Part shown: positions 34,633 to 45,159 of the stretch, piece by piece | Layout: each line of letters begins with the position of its first letter | Position numbering within the stretch: position 1 is the stretch's first letter | Source of the DNA: Schistocerca nitens | Lineage: Eukaryota; Arthropoda; Insecta; Orthoptera; Acrididae | DNA length: 64,000 nucleotides | Direction: 5' to 3' | Assembly (NCBI RefSeq): GCF_023898315.1 | Contig: NC_064614.1 | Coordinates: 68,150,501-68,214,500 of the forward strand | Position numbers and translations under genes: made by a program | Notes under the pieces: generated by a model | What the model was told of the DNA's origin: nothing | What the model saw: only the letters and a program-made list of their open reading frames with translations | The model's database searches: none

Positions 34633-35720
34633 CTTCGACCGCTGTTTTCGTGATGGAGCTCCCACGTCGACTGGAGCGTAGTAGGACCGCGGCTCCTCAG
34701 CTGTTGTGGAGCATCTGGCTGATGGTGTCAAAAGGTCATATGGGCCGTCAGTGACGTGGGATCTGGGGCGATACTTGCAGACTCTAAGGGCAACGGCCTG
34801 TCATGAGTATCGGACACGTCGCTCCATAGTGCTTCCACGTACGTAATAGGCAGCGATGCCATCTGTTGTGGGTGGCTGCTGGATGTCCCTAGTTAGCTAC
34901 ACTAGACTAGTCAGTTCGGATATGGCTTCCCTGCAAGCAATCAGAGCACGTTTTCCGTTGACCATTGCATATAACGATGACGGTCACATAAGACGGGATG
35001 CGCTTCCGAAGTTCAGTTATTATATGGCGCTCTCCGTTGAGTACGTAGTAAATCTCGAAGCTGATACATTTCTCCGCAGCATGATTAAGGACCGTGCCAC
35101 AGGTGGAAAGTCCTGTGATAAACATGTCCGCAGGACCTTCGACCGGGAGTTCGAATACACGTACTGTTCTCAATCCAAGACCGGCATGATCAACAGAACC
35201 CACAGTCACGTTTCCGTGGGCGAGGCAAAAACTTCGTCGATGGATCGAGAACTGAGTCTGTCGCGCCGGTCGCTTTGGCCGAGCGGTTCTCGGCGCTTCA
35301 GTCCGGAACCGCGCTGCTGCTACGGTCGCAGGTTCAAATCCTGCCTCGGACATGGGTGTGTGTGATGTCCTTAGGTTAGTTATGTTTAAGTAGTTGTAAG
35401 TCTAGGGGACATCGTGCTCAGAGGCCCTTTGTTTTTCTGTCGCACGCTTCCTCGTGTATGAGAGTTTTACGTATACCATTGATAGGTGACTTCCTATGAA
35501 CGTCTGGGGATCTAGTTTCACCACGTTCGCTTTGATGTATTGTGCAACTTGATAGTCGCCTTGCAGTAAGAAAGAGGTAAACAAAGCTCGCGCTAAGAGG
35601 AGCACGGGCGGTCCGCTACGTACGTCCAAGCCGCTACATCGCCGAAGGCAGAATGCCTCTAGACCACAGATATGTACATCATTAAGTGCGATTCCTTGCC
35701 TCCTGTACTTTATTCGCCTT
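34633..35720 (-). pseudogene. LINE A ORF1 (gag-like, zinc knuckle), N-terminal part, split by a SINE
   Basis: ORF1 of many LINEs codes for an RNA-binding protein of the retroelement particle. On the minus strand from about 35720 one frame is open through SGPPVLLLARALFTSFLLQG and ends at the SINE insertion with KLSYTRKRATE. After the SINE it resumes RQTQFSIHRRSFCL and runs to CSDCLQGSHIRTD, a CCHC knuckle whose last Cys position is replaced by a stop at 34907. Further coding (RPRSHVTDGPYDLLTPSARC...) leads to the G1 insertion and continues at 23320. The start codon is not clear. It is a pseudogene with stops and two insertions. Confidence 0.7.
35265..35435 (+). mobile_element. tRNA-derived SINE in LINE A ORF1
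   Basis: The head carries the B-box-like 'ggttcaaatcc', followed by the family body. The tail is shortened and diverged ('gtgctcagaggccctttg'). The 8-bp duplication 'tctgtcgc' flanks it at 35257-35264 and 35436-35443. It lies opposite in orientation to the LINE. Confidence 0.85.
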
Positions 35721-35974
35721 TTTTTTCACCGATACAGTTATATTTAGTACTTTTTACATTACTACTTATCACATTCAGTCAGATGACACCCAACACTTAT
35801 ACGCTAATATCTGTGATACTCCTATATTTACTATGTCTTCTAGAGTCTACATCTTCTGACAGTTACGTCTTAAAAAGATGTGTTAGTCTTGTTTACCTGC
35901 TTTGGACTGAGTAAACAGATATGACATAATAAGAAGCTAACGAAAGTGAATATCTCATGTCAGTGTCCATCTAA
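35721..35974. other. Unassigned DNA between LINE A and a Tc1-like element
   Basis: T-rich; it may include the LINE A 5' UTR. Nothing else was recognised. Confidence 0.35.
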
Positions 35975-36104
35975 TACACACATCAAAAAAAGTTTTGCAG
36001 TACCCCGGTTCTCGCAACTCCTGAAGATAGACGCTGACTGTGGATATTGTATCACAGAGACAGCCCCTTTTAGTCTTCAGAGATATGACTAAACTCACCC
36101 AAGA

Positions 36105-36353
36105 CGGCGCGGCTTTCCGGGGGGGAAGTAGCGCCGGTAACCGGCACGAATCCGCCCGGCGGATGTGTGTCGAAATCCGGTGAGTCGGTCAGTTTGTGAA
36201 TGGGTTTTAGGTGGTTTTCCATCTGCCTTGGCGAATGCGGGCTGGTTCCCTTATTCCGCCTCAGCTACACTATGTCGGCGATTGCTGCGCAAACAAGTTC
36301 TCCACGTACGTGTACACCACCATTACTCTACCACGCAAACATAGGGGTTACAC
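36105..36353 (+). repeat. GC-rich repeat lodged inside the Tc1-like element
   Basis: It starts around 'gacggcgcggctttccgggg', contains 'gtagcgccggtaaccggcacg', and ends around 'acataggggttacacttt'. Its composition differs sharply from both flanks. I recognise the sequence type as a dispersed orthopteran repeat but cannot name its class. No target duplication was found. Confidence 0.55.
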
Positions 36354-37260
36354 TTTCAGCCAGGAAGGGCTCTCAACAAGGAAAGTGTCCAGGCGTGTCG
36401 AACCAAAGACATGTTGTTCGGACATGGAGGAGATACAGAGAGACAGGAACTGTCGTTGATATGCCCCGCTCAGTCCGCCCAAGGATTACTACAGCAGTGG
36501 ATGACCGCCACCTACAGATTATGGGTCGGAGGAACCCTGACAGCAACGCTACCATGTTGAATAATGCTTTTCGTGCAGCCACAGGACGTCGTGTTACGGC
36601 TCAAACTGTGCGCAATAAGCTGCATGATGCAGGTTGCCCGACGTCCATGGCGAGGGCCACCTGAGCAACCACGACACCGTGCAGCGTGGTACAGATGGGC
36701 CCAACGACATGCCGAATGGACCGCTCAGGTTTGTCATCACGTTCTCTTCCGCGATGAGTGTCGCATATGCCTTCAACCAGACAATCGTCGGAGACGAGTG
36801 CACCAAGGTGGAGTTTCGATGATTTTTTGGGTGGCATTATGTGGGGCCGACGTACGCCGTTGCTGGTGATAGAAGGCGCCTTAACTACTGTACGATATGT
36901 GAATGCCATTCTCTGACCGATAGTGCAAGCATAACGGCAGCATATTGACGAGACATTCGTCTTCATGGACGGCAATTCGCACCTCCATCGTGCACATTTT
37001 GTCAACGATTTGCTTCAGGAAAATGACATCGCTCGACTAGAGTGGCCAGTATGTTCTGCAGACTTTAACCCTATCGAACATGCCTGGGATAGACTGTAAG
37101 CGCTGTTTATGGACGACCAACCACTCAGAGGGATCTACGCCGAATCGCCGTTGAGGAGTAGGACAATCTGGACCTAGAGTGCCTTGATGAACTTGTGGAT
37201 ATTATGCCAAGACGAATACAGGCATGCATCAATGCAAGAGTACGTGCTACTGGGTTTTAG
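36354..37260 (+). pseudogene. Tc1-like transposase, N-terminally truncated and frameshifted
   Basis: After the foreign repeat, the remains read GLSTRKVSRRV (helix-turn-helix, in another frame), then 'RHVVRTWRRYRETGTVVDMPRS', 'NNAFRAATGRRVTAQTVRNKLHDAG', 'HHVLFRDECRICLQPDNRRRR' (first catalytic position, FRDE for the usual F.DE) and 'FMDGNSHLHRAHF' (MDD expected, so the second Asp is weakened to DG). The last box is 'CSADFNPIEHAWDRL' with the Glu kept, and the remnant ends YVLLGF at 37260. At least three frame changes or stops are present. Confidence 0.78.
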
Positions 37261-37458
37261 AGGTACCGGTGTGTACAGCAATGTGGACCACCACCTCTGA
37301 AGGTCTCGCTGTGTGGTGGTACAACATGCAATGTGTGAATTTTTTGAGCAATGGAAACGGCGGAAATGATGTTTATGTTGATCTCTATTCAAATTTTCTG
37401 TTCAGGTTCCGGAACTCTCGGAACGAAGGTGACGCAAAACTTTTTTTTTATGTGTGTA

Positions 37459-37829
37459 TTTTGTAAGAAATTTTCAATTTTTTTCTATGTGTCTTACTAT
37501 TTGCGTTTTCCACCCCTGTACTTGATAATGGATTAAAACCCGAAATCTGGATAGTAGAAAAGATAAATATAAAAGGTCGAATGACGGCTTAGTCTTTTAA
37601 ACAGTATTACATGACTGTGGCCCAACATCGTCGAAAATAGTTTTCTTATCGTGTCTCTGCGAAGTGACATAAAATGATTAAACTCGGACCATATTTATAA
37701 AGCACTGCTGCAGTATAGTACAGAAGGTAACAAAGAAATATGCAGCGAGACGAACAGAAAAGACTCAGTTATGAAAGACAGTAATTGCACTGATGTGACT
37801 GTAGCTTATGGTAGTCCCCTGGACATAAA
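37459..37829. other. Unassigned DNA
   Basis: No recognised feature between the Tc1-like element and the next transposase remnant. Confidence 0.4.
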
Positions 37830-38110
37830 AAAGGCGGGACTTGGTTCTTAACAGGGTGTGTGACGAGAACAGGCAACATTGTATCCTTCCCATGATGGAC
37901 ACAAAATTGGTAAGAAGTTCATGTGGTAGGGTGTTCCATTGTTCTACTAGTGTGCTTGAGGAGGACATGTGGATTTGAAGCAACACGTCTCCGCAACGCA
38001 TCACACACCGCCTCGACTTGATTCAACTCGACAGAACGGGCAGGCCAATCTGTTCACCAAATATGCTCTCGTTCCAAGAGCGGCTCCACCTGAGCTGTTT
38101 GAAGTCATAA
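37830..38110 (-). pseudogene. C-terminal remnant of another Tc1-like transposase
   Basis: On the minus strand, upstream 'QVEPLLERE' coding leads into 'WPARSVELNQVEAVCDALRRRVAS'. This lines up with the WPARSPDLNPIEHVWDALGRR box of Tc1-like transposases, with the SPDLNPIE core altered. It ends with 'KHTSRTMEHPTT'. No inverted ends were found, so it is only an internal fragment. Assignment is by motif recognition. Confidence 0.6.
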
Positions 38111-38149
38111 TAATGAAGTCAGGACTGAATGTTTCCATCACAGAGTCAC

Positions 38150-40133
38150 ATGGGGTTGTTGTTGTTCTGGTCTTAAGTCCTGAGACTGGTTTGATGCAGC
38201 TCTCCATTCTACTCTGTCTTGTGCAAGCTTCTTCATCTCCCAGTACCTACTGCAACCTACATCCTTCTGAATATGGTTAGTGTATTCATATCTTGGTTTC
38301 CCTCTACGATTTATACCCTCCACACTGCCCTCAAATGATAAATTTGTGATCCCTTGATGCCTCAGAATATGTCTTGACTACCGGTCCCTTCTTCTTGTCA
38401 AGTTGTCCCACAAACTCCTCTTCTCCCCAGTTCTATTCATTACCTCCTCATTAGTTGTGTGATCTACCCATATAATATTCAGCATTCTTCTGCAGCACCA
38501 CATTTCGAAAGCTTCTATTCTCTTCTTGCACAAACTATTCATCGTCCATGTTTCACTTCCATACATGGCTACACTCCATACAAATACATTCAGAAACGAC
38601 TTCCTGACACTAAATTCTATATTCGATGTTAACAAATTTCTCTTCTTCAGAAACGCTTTTTGTTCCCTTTACTCTTTGCTCAATATACAGATTGAATAAC
38701 ATCGGGGAGAGGTTACAACACTGTCTCATTCCCTTCCCAACCACTGCTTCCCTTTCATGCCCCTCGACTCTTATAACTGCCATCTGGTTTCTGTACAAAT
38801 TGTAAATAGCCTTTCGATCCCTATATTTTACCCCTGTCACCTTCCTAATTTGAAAGAGAGTGTTCCAGTCAACGTTGTCAAAAGCTTTCTCGATGTCTAC
38901 AAATGCTAGAAACGTGGGTTTCCTTTCCTTAATCTTTCTTCTAAGATAAGTCGTAAGGTCAGAAGTGCCTCACCTGTTCCAATATTTCTACGAAATCCAA
39001 ACTGATCGTCCCCGAGGTCGGCTTCTACCAGTTTTTCCATTCGTCTGTACAGAATTCGCGTTAGTATTATGCAGCTGTGACTTATTAAACTGATAGTTCC
39101 GTAATTTTCACATCTGTCAGCACGTGCTTTCTTTGGGATTGGAATTATTATATTCTTCTTGAAGTCTGAGGGTATTTCGTCTGTCTCATACATCTTGCTC
39201 ACCAGATGGTAGAGTTTTGTCAGGACTGGCTCTCCCAAGGCCGTCAGTAGTTCTAATGGAATGTTGTCTACTCCCGGGGCCTTGTTTCGACTCAGATCTT
39301 TCAGTGCTTTGTCAAACTCTTCTCGCAGCATCGTAACTCCCATTTCACCTTCATCTACATCCTCTTCCATTTCCATAATATTGTCCTCAAGAAATCGCCC
39401 TTTTATAGACCACCTATATACTCCTTCCACCTTTCTAAAAAATGGCTCTGAGCACTATGGGACTCAACTGCTGAGGTCATTAGTCCCCTAGAACTTAGAA
39501 CTAGTTAAACCTAACTAACCTAAGGACATCACCAACATCCATGCCGGAGGCAGGATTCGAACCTGCGACCGTAGCGGTCTTGCGGTTCCAGACTGCAGCG
39601 CCTTTAACCGCACGGCTTCCACCTTTCTGCTTTCCCTTCTTTGCTTAGGACTGTGTTTCTGTCTGAGCTCTTGATATTCATACAAGTGGTTCTCTTTTCT
39701 CCAAAGGTCCCTTTAATTTTCCTGTAGGCAGTATCTATCTTACCGCTAATGAGATAAGCCTCTACATCCTTACAATTGTCGTCTAGCCAACCCTGCTTAG
39801 CCATTTTGTACATCCTGTCGATCTCATTTTTGAGACGTTTGTATTCCTTTCGCCTGCTTCATTTACTGCATTTTCATATTTTCTCCTTTCACCAATTAAA
39901 TTCACTATTTCTTCAGTTACCCAAGGATTTCTACTAGCCCTCGTCTTTTTACCTACTTGAGCCTCTGCGGCCTTCACTTCTTCATCCCTCAGAGCTACCC
40001 ACTTTTCTTCTACTACATTTCTTTCCCCCATTCCTGTCAGTTGTTCCCTTATGCTCTCCCTGGAACTCTGTAAAACCTCTGGTGTAGTCAGTTTATCCAG
40101 GACCCATCTCCTCAAATTCCCACCATTTTGCAC
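38150..40133 (-). pseudogene. LINE B ORF2 remnant: reverse transcriptase lacking its catalytic core
   Basis: In order on the minus strand: the pre-RT region (40133-39783, ending near 'TRASRNPWVTEEIVNLIGERRK'); then, after the SINE, 'LSRNKAPGVDNIPLELL', 'FKKNIIIPIPKKARADRCENY' and 'DDQFGFRRNIGTGEAL' (39430-38906); then a shift at 'FVDIEKAF'; then 'GMRQCCNLSPMLFNLYIEQ'. The text jumps from there to 'VNIEYRISVRKSFLNVFVWSVAMYGSETWT', so the segment that should hold the xADD catalytic box and the thumb is deleted. The C-terminus 'RRMLNIIWVDHTTNEEV' ends at 38150. It is not functional. Confidence 0.78.
39437..39616 (-). mobile_element. tRNA-derived SINE in LINE B, with 12-bp target duplication
   Basis: Plus-strand text 'aatggctctgagcactatgg ... 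gcaggattcgaacctgcgac' is the reverse complement of the SINE tail and B-box. The perfect 12-bp duplication 'ttccacctttct' lies at 39425-39436 and 39617-39628. Confidence 0.93.
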
Positions 40134-40140
40134 ATGGGGT

Positions 40141-40770
40141 ATGAATTCAATACCACAATAACGTTGACGATATGCTTGGCAGAGTACATGAAATGAAAAT
40201 AAAACCAGTTTTTTCAGTTCCCCTGTGTGTACAAATTAGGGTTGATGCTAGTTATCCTTCTTAAACTATCCCACTGCTTTCGAGAACAGTCACGCTCCAG
40301 CAGTAATTAATACGCGGAAGTGGTGAGCTGGCTTCGGACTTGAGGCGTCCGGGCGCCCACACTGACAGCTTTCCCTTACACCGACGCGCGCCTCCTTTGT
40401 TTACGCGCCGCCCCGGGCGGACGCTGGGTAAACAACAGTGCGCCACGCCACGCCGCCCTAGGCCTGCCGGCAGTTAACAGAGCCGGCGGTCTTCATAATG
40501 AGCGGCCCGGCGCGTCGCAGACAATGAACACGGCCGGGCGAGTTCCGCATCACGCCTGCCGTAAACCTCTGCGTCGCCCCCATGTTTACGACAGGCGGCG
40601 GTGCTGTTATCTGGCGGCGGCAGGGGCCCCGCCGCTGATTCTGCTCCACTCGTTCGCGTTTCTGTTTCTTAGACGTCGTGAGGAAGACTGTATTCTATCC
40701 CAAGTGACGTGTGGAAGCACCTTGCATGAACACTGACTGGTTCGTAGACCGTAACAGCGCTGCAAGACAG
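40141..40770. other. Unassigned DNA with a GC-rich, CpG-rich block
   Basis: 40300-40660 is strikingly GC-rich and full of CpG ('cgccgccccgggcggacgc', 'ggcccggcgcgtcgcag') compared with the AT-rich surroundings. No ORF reads as a known protein. It could be a decayed repeat or a CpG island. Confidence 0.4.
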
Positions 40771-40920
40771 TACATCTACATCTACATGCCACCTGACGGT
40801 GTGTGACGGAGGGTACTTTGAGTACCTCTATCGCTTCTCCCTTCTATTCCAGTCTCGTATGTTCGTGGAAAGGAAGATTGTCGGTATGCCTCTCTATGGG
40901 CTCTAATCTCTCCGATTTTA

Positions 40921-42935
40921 TCATGGTCTCTTCGCGAGATATACGTAGGAGGGAGCAATATACTCCTCGGCGAAGGTATGTTCTCGAAACTTCAACAAAA
41001 GCTCGTACCAAGCTACTGAGCGTCTCTCCTGCAGACTTTTCCACTGGAGTTTATCTGTCTTCTCCGTAACGCTCTCACGGTTACTAAATGATCCTGTAAC
41101 GAAGTGTGCTGCTCTCCGCTGGATCTTCTCTATCTCTTCTATCAAACCTATCTGGTACGGATCCCACACTGTTGAGCAATACTCAAGCAGTGGACGAACA
41201 AGTGTACTGTAACCTATTTCCTTTGTTTTCGGATTGCATTTCCTTGGGATTCTTCCAATGAATCTCAGTCTGGCGTCTGCTTTACCGACGATCAACTTAT
41301 GATCATTCCATTTTAAATCACTCCTAATGCCTACTCCCAGATAATTTATGGAATTAGCTGTTTCCAGATGCTGACCTGCTATATTGTAGCTAAATGATAA
41401 AGGATATTTCTTTCTACGTATTCGCAGCACATTACTCTTGTCTACATTGAGATTCAATTGCCATTCCCTGCACCATGCGTCAATTCGTTGCAGATCCTCC
41501 TGCATTTCAGTACAATTTTCCATTGTTACAACCTCTCGATATACTACAGCATCATCCGCAAAAAGCCTCAGTGAACTTCCGATGTTATCGACAAGGTCAT
41601 TTACGTATATTGTGAATAGCAACGGTCCTACGACACTCCCCTGCGGCACACCTGAAATCACTCTTACTTCGGAAGACTTCTCTCCATTGAGAATGGCATG
41701 GTGCGTTCTGTTATCTAGGAACTCTTCAATCCAATCACACAATTGGTATGATAGTCCATATGCTCTTACATTGTTCATTAAACGACTGTGGGGAACTGTA
41801 TCGAACGCCTTGCGGAAGTCAAGAAACATGGCATCTACCTCGGAACCCGTGTCTATGGCACGTTTCCATGGACGATTAGCGCGAGCTGGATTTCACTCGA
41901 TCGTCTTTTTCGAAACCCACGCTGATTCCTACAGAGTACATTTCTAGTCTCCAGAAAACTCATTATACTCGAACACAATACGTGTTCCAAAATTCTACAA
42001 CTGATCGACTTTAGAGATATAGGTCTATAGTTCTGCACATATTTTCCACGTCCCTTCATGAAAACGGGAATGGCCTGTGACCTTTTCCAGTCCTTTGGAA
42101 CGCTACGCCCTTCTAGAGACCTACGGTACAAAAAAATGATCAAATGTGTGTGAAATCTTGAGCGACTTATCTGCTAAGGTCATCAGTCCCTAAGCTTACA
42201 CACTAAATTATCCTAAGGACGAACACACACACCCATGCCCAATGGAGGACTCGAAACTCCGCCAGCACCATCCGCACAGTTTATGACTGCAGCGCCCTAG
42301 ACCGCTCGGCTAATCCCGGGCGGCCCTACGGTACACCGCTGCAAGATGGGGGGCAACTTCCTTCGCGTACTCTGTGTAAAATCGAAATGGTATCCCATCA
42401 GATCCAGCGGCCTTTCCCCTTTTGAGCGATTTTAATTGTTTTTCTGTCCCTCTGTCATCTATTTCGATATCTACCATTGTGTCATCTGTGTGACAATCAA
42501 GAGAAGGAACTACAGTGCAGTCTTCCTCTGTAAAACAGCTTTGGAAAAGACATTTAGTATTTTGGCCTTTAGTCTGTCATCCTCTGTTTCAGTACCATTT
42601 TGGTCACAGAGTGTCTGGACATTTTGTTTTGATCCACCTACAGCTTTGACATAATACCAAAATTTCTTAAGATTTTCTGCCAAGTCAGTACATAGAACTT
42701 TACTCTCGAATTCATTGAACACTTCTCGCATAGCCCTCCTCATACTAAATTTCGCTTCACGTAATTTTTGTTGGTCTGCAAGGCTTTGGCTATGTTTATG
42801 TTTGCTGTGAAGTTCCCTTTGATTCCGTAGCAGTTTTATAACTCGGTTGTTGAACCACGGTGGCTCTTTTCCATCTCTTACGAACTTGCTTAGCACATAC
42901 TCATCTAATGAATATGTACAGTAGCCCAACCACAC
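40921..42935 (-). pseudogene. LINE C ORF2: CR1-like reverse transcriptase
   Basis: On the minus strand: a pre-RT domain (42935-42510) with 'PPWFNNRVIKLLRNQRELH'; a decayed linker with 'GKAAGSDGIPFRFY' (42500-42330); the SINE; then 'SLEGRSVPKDWKRSQAIPVFMKG' and 'NYRPISLKSISCRILEHVL' (42143-41853); and, after one frameshift near 41865, an open 302-codon stretch from 41829 with 'FLDFRKAFDTVPHSRL' (first RT Asp), 'SGVPQGSVVGPLLFTIYVNDL' and LFADDAVVY (catalytic FADD). The C-terminus has 'WDPYQIGLIEEIEKIQRRAAHFV'. The catalytic residues are intact, but the frame break and SINE disable it. The CR1-like call is by motif. Confidence 0.85.
42131..42324 (-). mobile_element. Second-family tRNA-related SINE in LINE C, with 11-bp target duplication
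   Basis: Plus-strand text runs from 'aaaaaatgatcaaatgtgtg' to 'gctcggctaatcccgggcgg'. The tail and body differ from the SINE at 5659 although the overall plan is similar. The duplication 'cctacggtaca' lies at 42120-42130 and 42325-42335. Confidence 0.85.
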
Positions 42936-43045
42936 CCTATATTGGTACTGGGAAAATACCCTGGTGCAATATTCGTTTCTTCAACTGTGCTACTGCTTTA
43001 TTCGGTAATCTATACTCTTTGGATTCTGTTTTTTTTTTCCTTACT

Positions 43046-43130
43046 AGTTAGTTTAAGTTAGTTTAATTAGTGTGTAACACTAGGGCCCGATGACCTCAGC
43101 AGTTTGGTCCCAGAGTCCTTACCACAAATT
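43046..43130 (+). mobile_element. SINE 3' fragment
   Basis: 'gatgacctcagcagtttggtccc' and neighbouring bases match the 3' body of a dispersed tRNA-SINE family in the opposite orientation to the SINE at 42131. No head and no target duplication were seen. Confidence 0.5.
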
Positions 43131-43529
43131 TCCAATGTTTTCGTTACTAATGTCTCCCACTACTTAAAATTCTTTCTGTGGCAGTACGACATTAAAAACA
43201 TACATAGAAACATTCAGATACACAGGACCGGTTCGAGAACGTTTCTCCTCATATCGTTGGCAGACCACCCACTTTCCTTCAGACGTCAGTAATTTTTATT
43301 GTGGTGCTAAACAAATCTACCTCTAGTGATTCTGTTTACCGCTAAAGGAAGTACCACAGGAACATCGTCCGTAATTTAAATAAATTTTTATATTTCATTC
43401 CATTGCTCAATATGTAAAGAAGGAAAATTCATTTTCATTTAAGACAATCCTGAGACCTCTTGAAGACCTTTCTTACTGTTCTATCTCAAATCGAAGCGGG
43501 CCATCTATTAAACTTGGGAAACGGTGTTT
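43131..43529. other. Unassigned DNA
   Basis: No recognised feature. Confidence 0.4.
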
Positions 43530-43830
43530 CCACAGGGGTAATATCGGTTCTAGTGAGATCTCCGAAGTTAAGCATTTTCGGGCTTGGCTAGCCCTAAGAC
43601 GGATGACTATCAGGGTTTGACGAGCGTTGTTGACAAGTGGGGTGCACTTAGCCCTTGTGAGGCCAGCGGCTGCGCTTACGAAAGCTGACAACGATCTGGA
43701 AAGCGGAGACCTGATCGCATGCACCTCCAAATCCGCACCCAGTGACGCCAATTGAATGAGAATCACACGGCAGTCGGTGGAATCCGTTCGGTCTTCCGAA
43801 GCCCACTTGAACGGAGTTTAATTCTTAGTT
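43530..43830 (+). mobile_element. 5S-rRNA-derived SINE, diverged
   Basis: 43543-43612 resembles the middle of insect 5S rRNA: 'atatcggttctagtgagatc', then 'tccgaagttaagcattttcg' and 'ggatgac', which contain the 5S internal promoter region (A block, intermediate element and part of the C block), with several changes. It is followed by a non-5S body ('gcacttagcccttgtgagg', 'gtgacgccaattgaatgag') ending 'acttgaacggagttta'. This is the plan of SINE3-type elements. The missing 5S ends and the extra body rule out a 5S gene. Confidence 0.65.
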
Positions 43831-45159
43831 TATCTATTACACTGGTAGAAGGTAAGGAAATATGCAATTTCTCTTATTTTCTTAGTTTAACAGCGGAAAT
43901 TACTACTTCTGTAAGCCGCAAATTATTTCGCATTCCATCGCAAAAACGTGACAAAAAATACAAAAAATCAGCGAATTTTATACTGATAATGAGGCGTTAT
44001 CTTATAAAAAAACTTTCATGTAATCGATGTATAAAGAGTAGCCTCACTCAAGATCGCGGCCAGAAAAATAGTTTCATACGCGTTATCATTCAGTGCGGAA
44101 GTGGTAGTTAGCGTTCATTTAGCACTTTTTACCTCAGAAGCTCCCTCTTCCCTCCGCTTTTATATCAGACTAGTGAATAAATTGGTTAACGCGCTCGTTA
44201 GACGGCGGATGGTTGATCAGCTTACCACAATTCTTATGAAAAATATCACTAAGCTATTGAAGACTGACCGGTGCGAAATATCAGATGGACGCTTTAGCTC
44301 CATTTAAAGAAATAATTAAAGAGAGAGCACAATTAGCTGTCGGTCGGGCGCCTTCTAACAATTCGTCACCAACGTCGAGGAGGGATGGGGAAGGGGGCTA
44401 CGGCAGCCCAGAAATGAAGGAGAACTGCACTAGCTCGGGGCCCCGTGCTCGCCACGCACTCCACAAAAGAGTTGTGGACCACCTGGGGGGGGGGGGGGTG
44501 GCGGGCAAAGAAGTCTCTCCCACTATGTGACCTATGAAGACAGCGAGTGATGCTGCTTCATTGACTTTTTGCGGATACACACTAAAATAATTACTGAAGC
44601 TATTGTACGACAACTGGTCTTACGTTAAATACCTTTTCTCAAAAATGTAAGTAAATTTCGAGTATTATATGTAATGGTGTCCAGGCAGGGAAAATATTTT
44701 CAATTTACCTCCATTCGTCGACAAACAGGCATATTTAACCGCAATTCTCTGTATATTGTTGCGTGAGTGTAATCATTCATTAAAAACAGAAAAGACACGA
44801 AAACCAGCTCACATATCGACTCCACTACGTTTAAAAATCACATGTAAAATCATTACGTCTTAATTACTTGGAATCACACATTCTTAACTTCACCTTTCTC
44901 ACTAGGTGTTTGTCCTTGAATCGTGCAGATCCTACTTTTCCTTCGTTGCCTATCCATGAAAATTCACGTCATTGCTCTCTGTCTATTCATTGTCCTTCGA
45001 CTCTCTTTCCCCCAAGATTTACAGAGATATTAATTTCACTGGGAATGGTATTCATACAATAGGAACTATTCTTCCGTAAGACAGACTTACAATTGTACAT
45101 AGGCTCAGTAACGTAGATAATATTAGTTAAAGGAAAGAAAAAAATAAATAAGTAAGGAT
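43831..45159. other. Unassigned DNA
   Basis: No recognised gene or repeat. A run of 11 G lies near 44487-44498. Confidence 0.4.

Larger units (their letters stand above)
35977..37456 (+). mobile_element. Tc1-like DNA transposon with a foreign repeat replacing its 5' coding part
   Basis: The ends are 'cacacatcaaaaaaagttttgc' and 'gcaaaact...atgtgtg', inverted to each other, with TA at 35975-35976 and 37457-37458. Between about 36105 and 36353 lies an unrelated GC-rich repeat. The transposase downstream is badly decayed. Confidence 0.87.
38150..40137 (-). mobile_element. LINE B, 5'-truncated and internally deleted, with a SINE insertion
   Basis: Minus-strand non-LTR retrotransposon whose 3' end ('ctgagactggtttgatgcag' read on the plus strand near 38185, followed toward lower coordinates by 'ttgttgttgttctgg') matches the 3' end of the fragment at 16720. 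It carries ORF2 pieces from the region before the reverse transcriptase to the C-terminus. A SINE splits it at 39437-39616. Confidence 0.82.
40771..43030 (-). mobile_element. LINE C, CR1-like, 5'-truncated, with a SINE insertion
   Basis: Minus-strand non-LTR retrotransposon. Its 3' end shows the short repeat 'acatctacatctacatg' (plus-strand reading, 40772-40788). Tails made of short repeats instead of poly(A) are typical of CR1-type LINEs. It holds most of the ORF2 reverse transcriptase and lacks the endonuclease. A second-family SINE splits it at 42131-42324. Confidence 0.82.

Noticed and set aside
34907-35353. 148-codon minus-strand ORF as a novel protein
   Set aside because: Its N-terminus (MSEAGFEPATVAA...) is the antisense reading of the SINE at 35265 and the rest is LINE A ORF1.
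41438-41947. 169-codon plus-strand ORF
   Set aside because: It is the antisense shadow of the LINE C reverse transcriptase on the minus strand.
43543-43612. 5S rRNA gene
   Set aside because: Only the middle of 5S is recognisable, key positions differ, and a SINE-like body follows.
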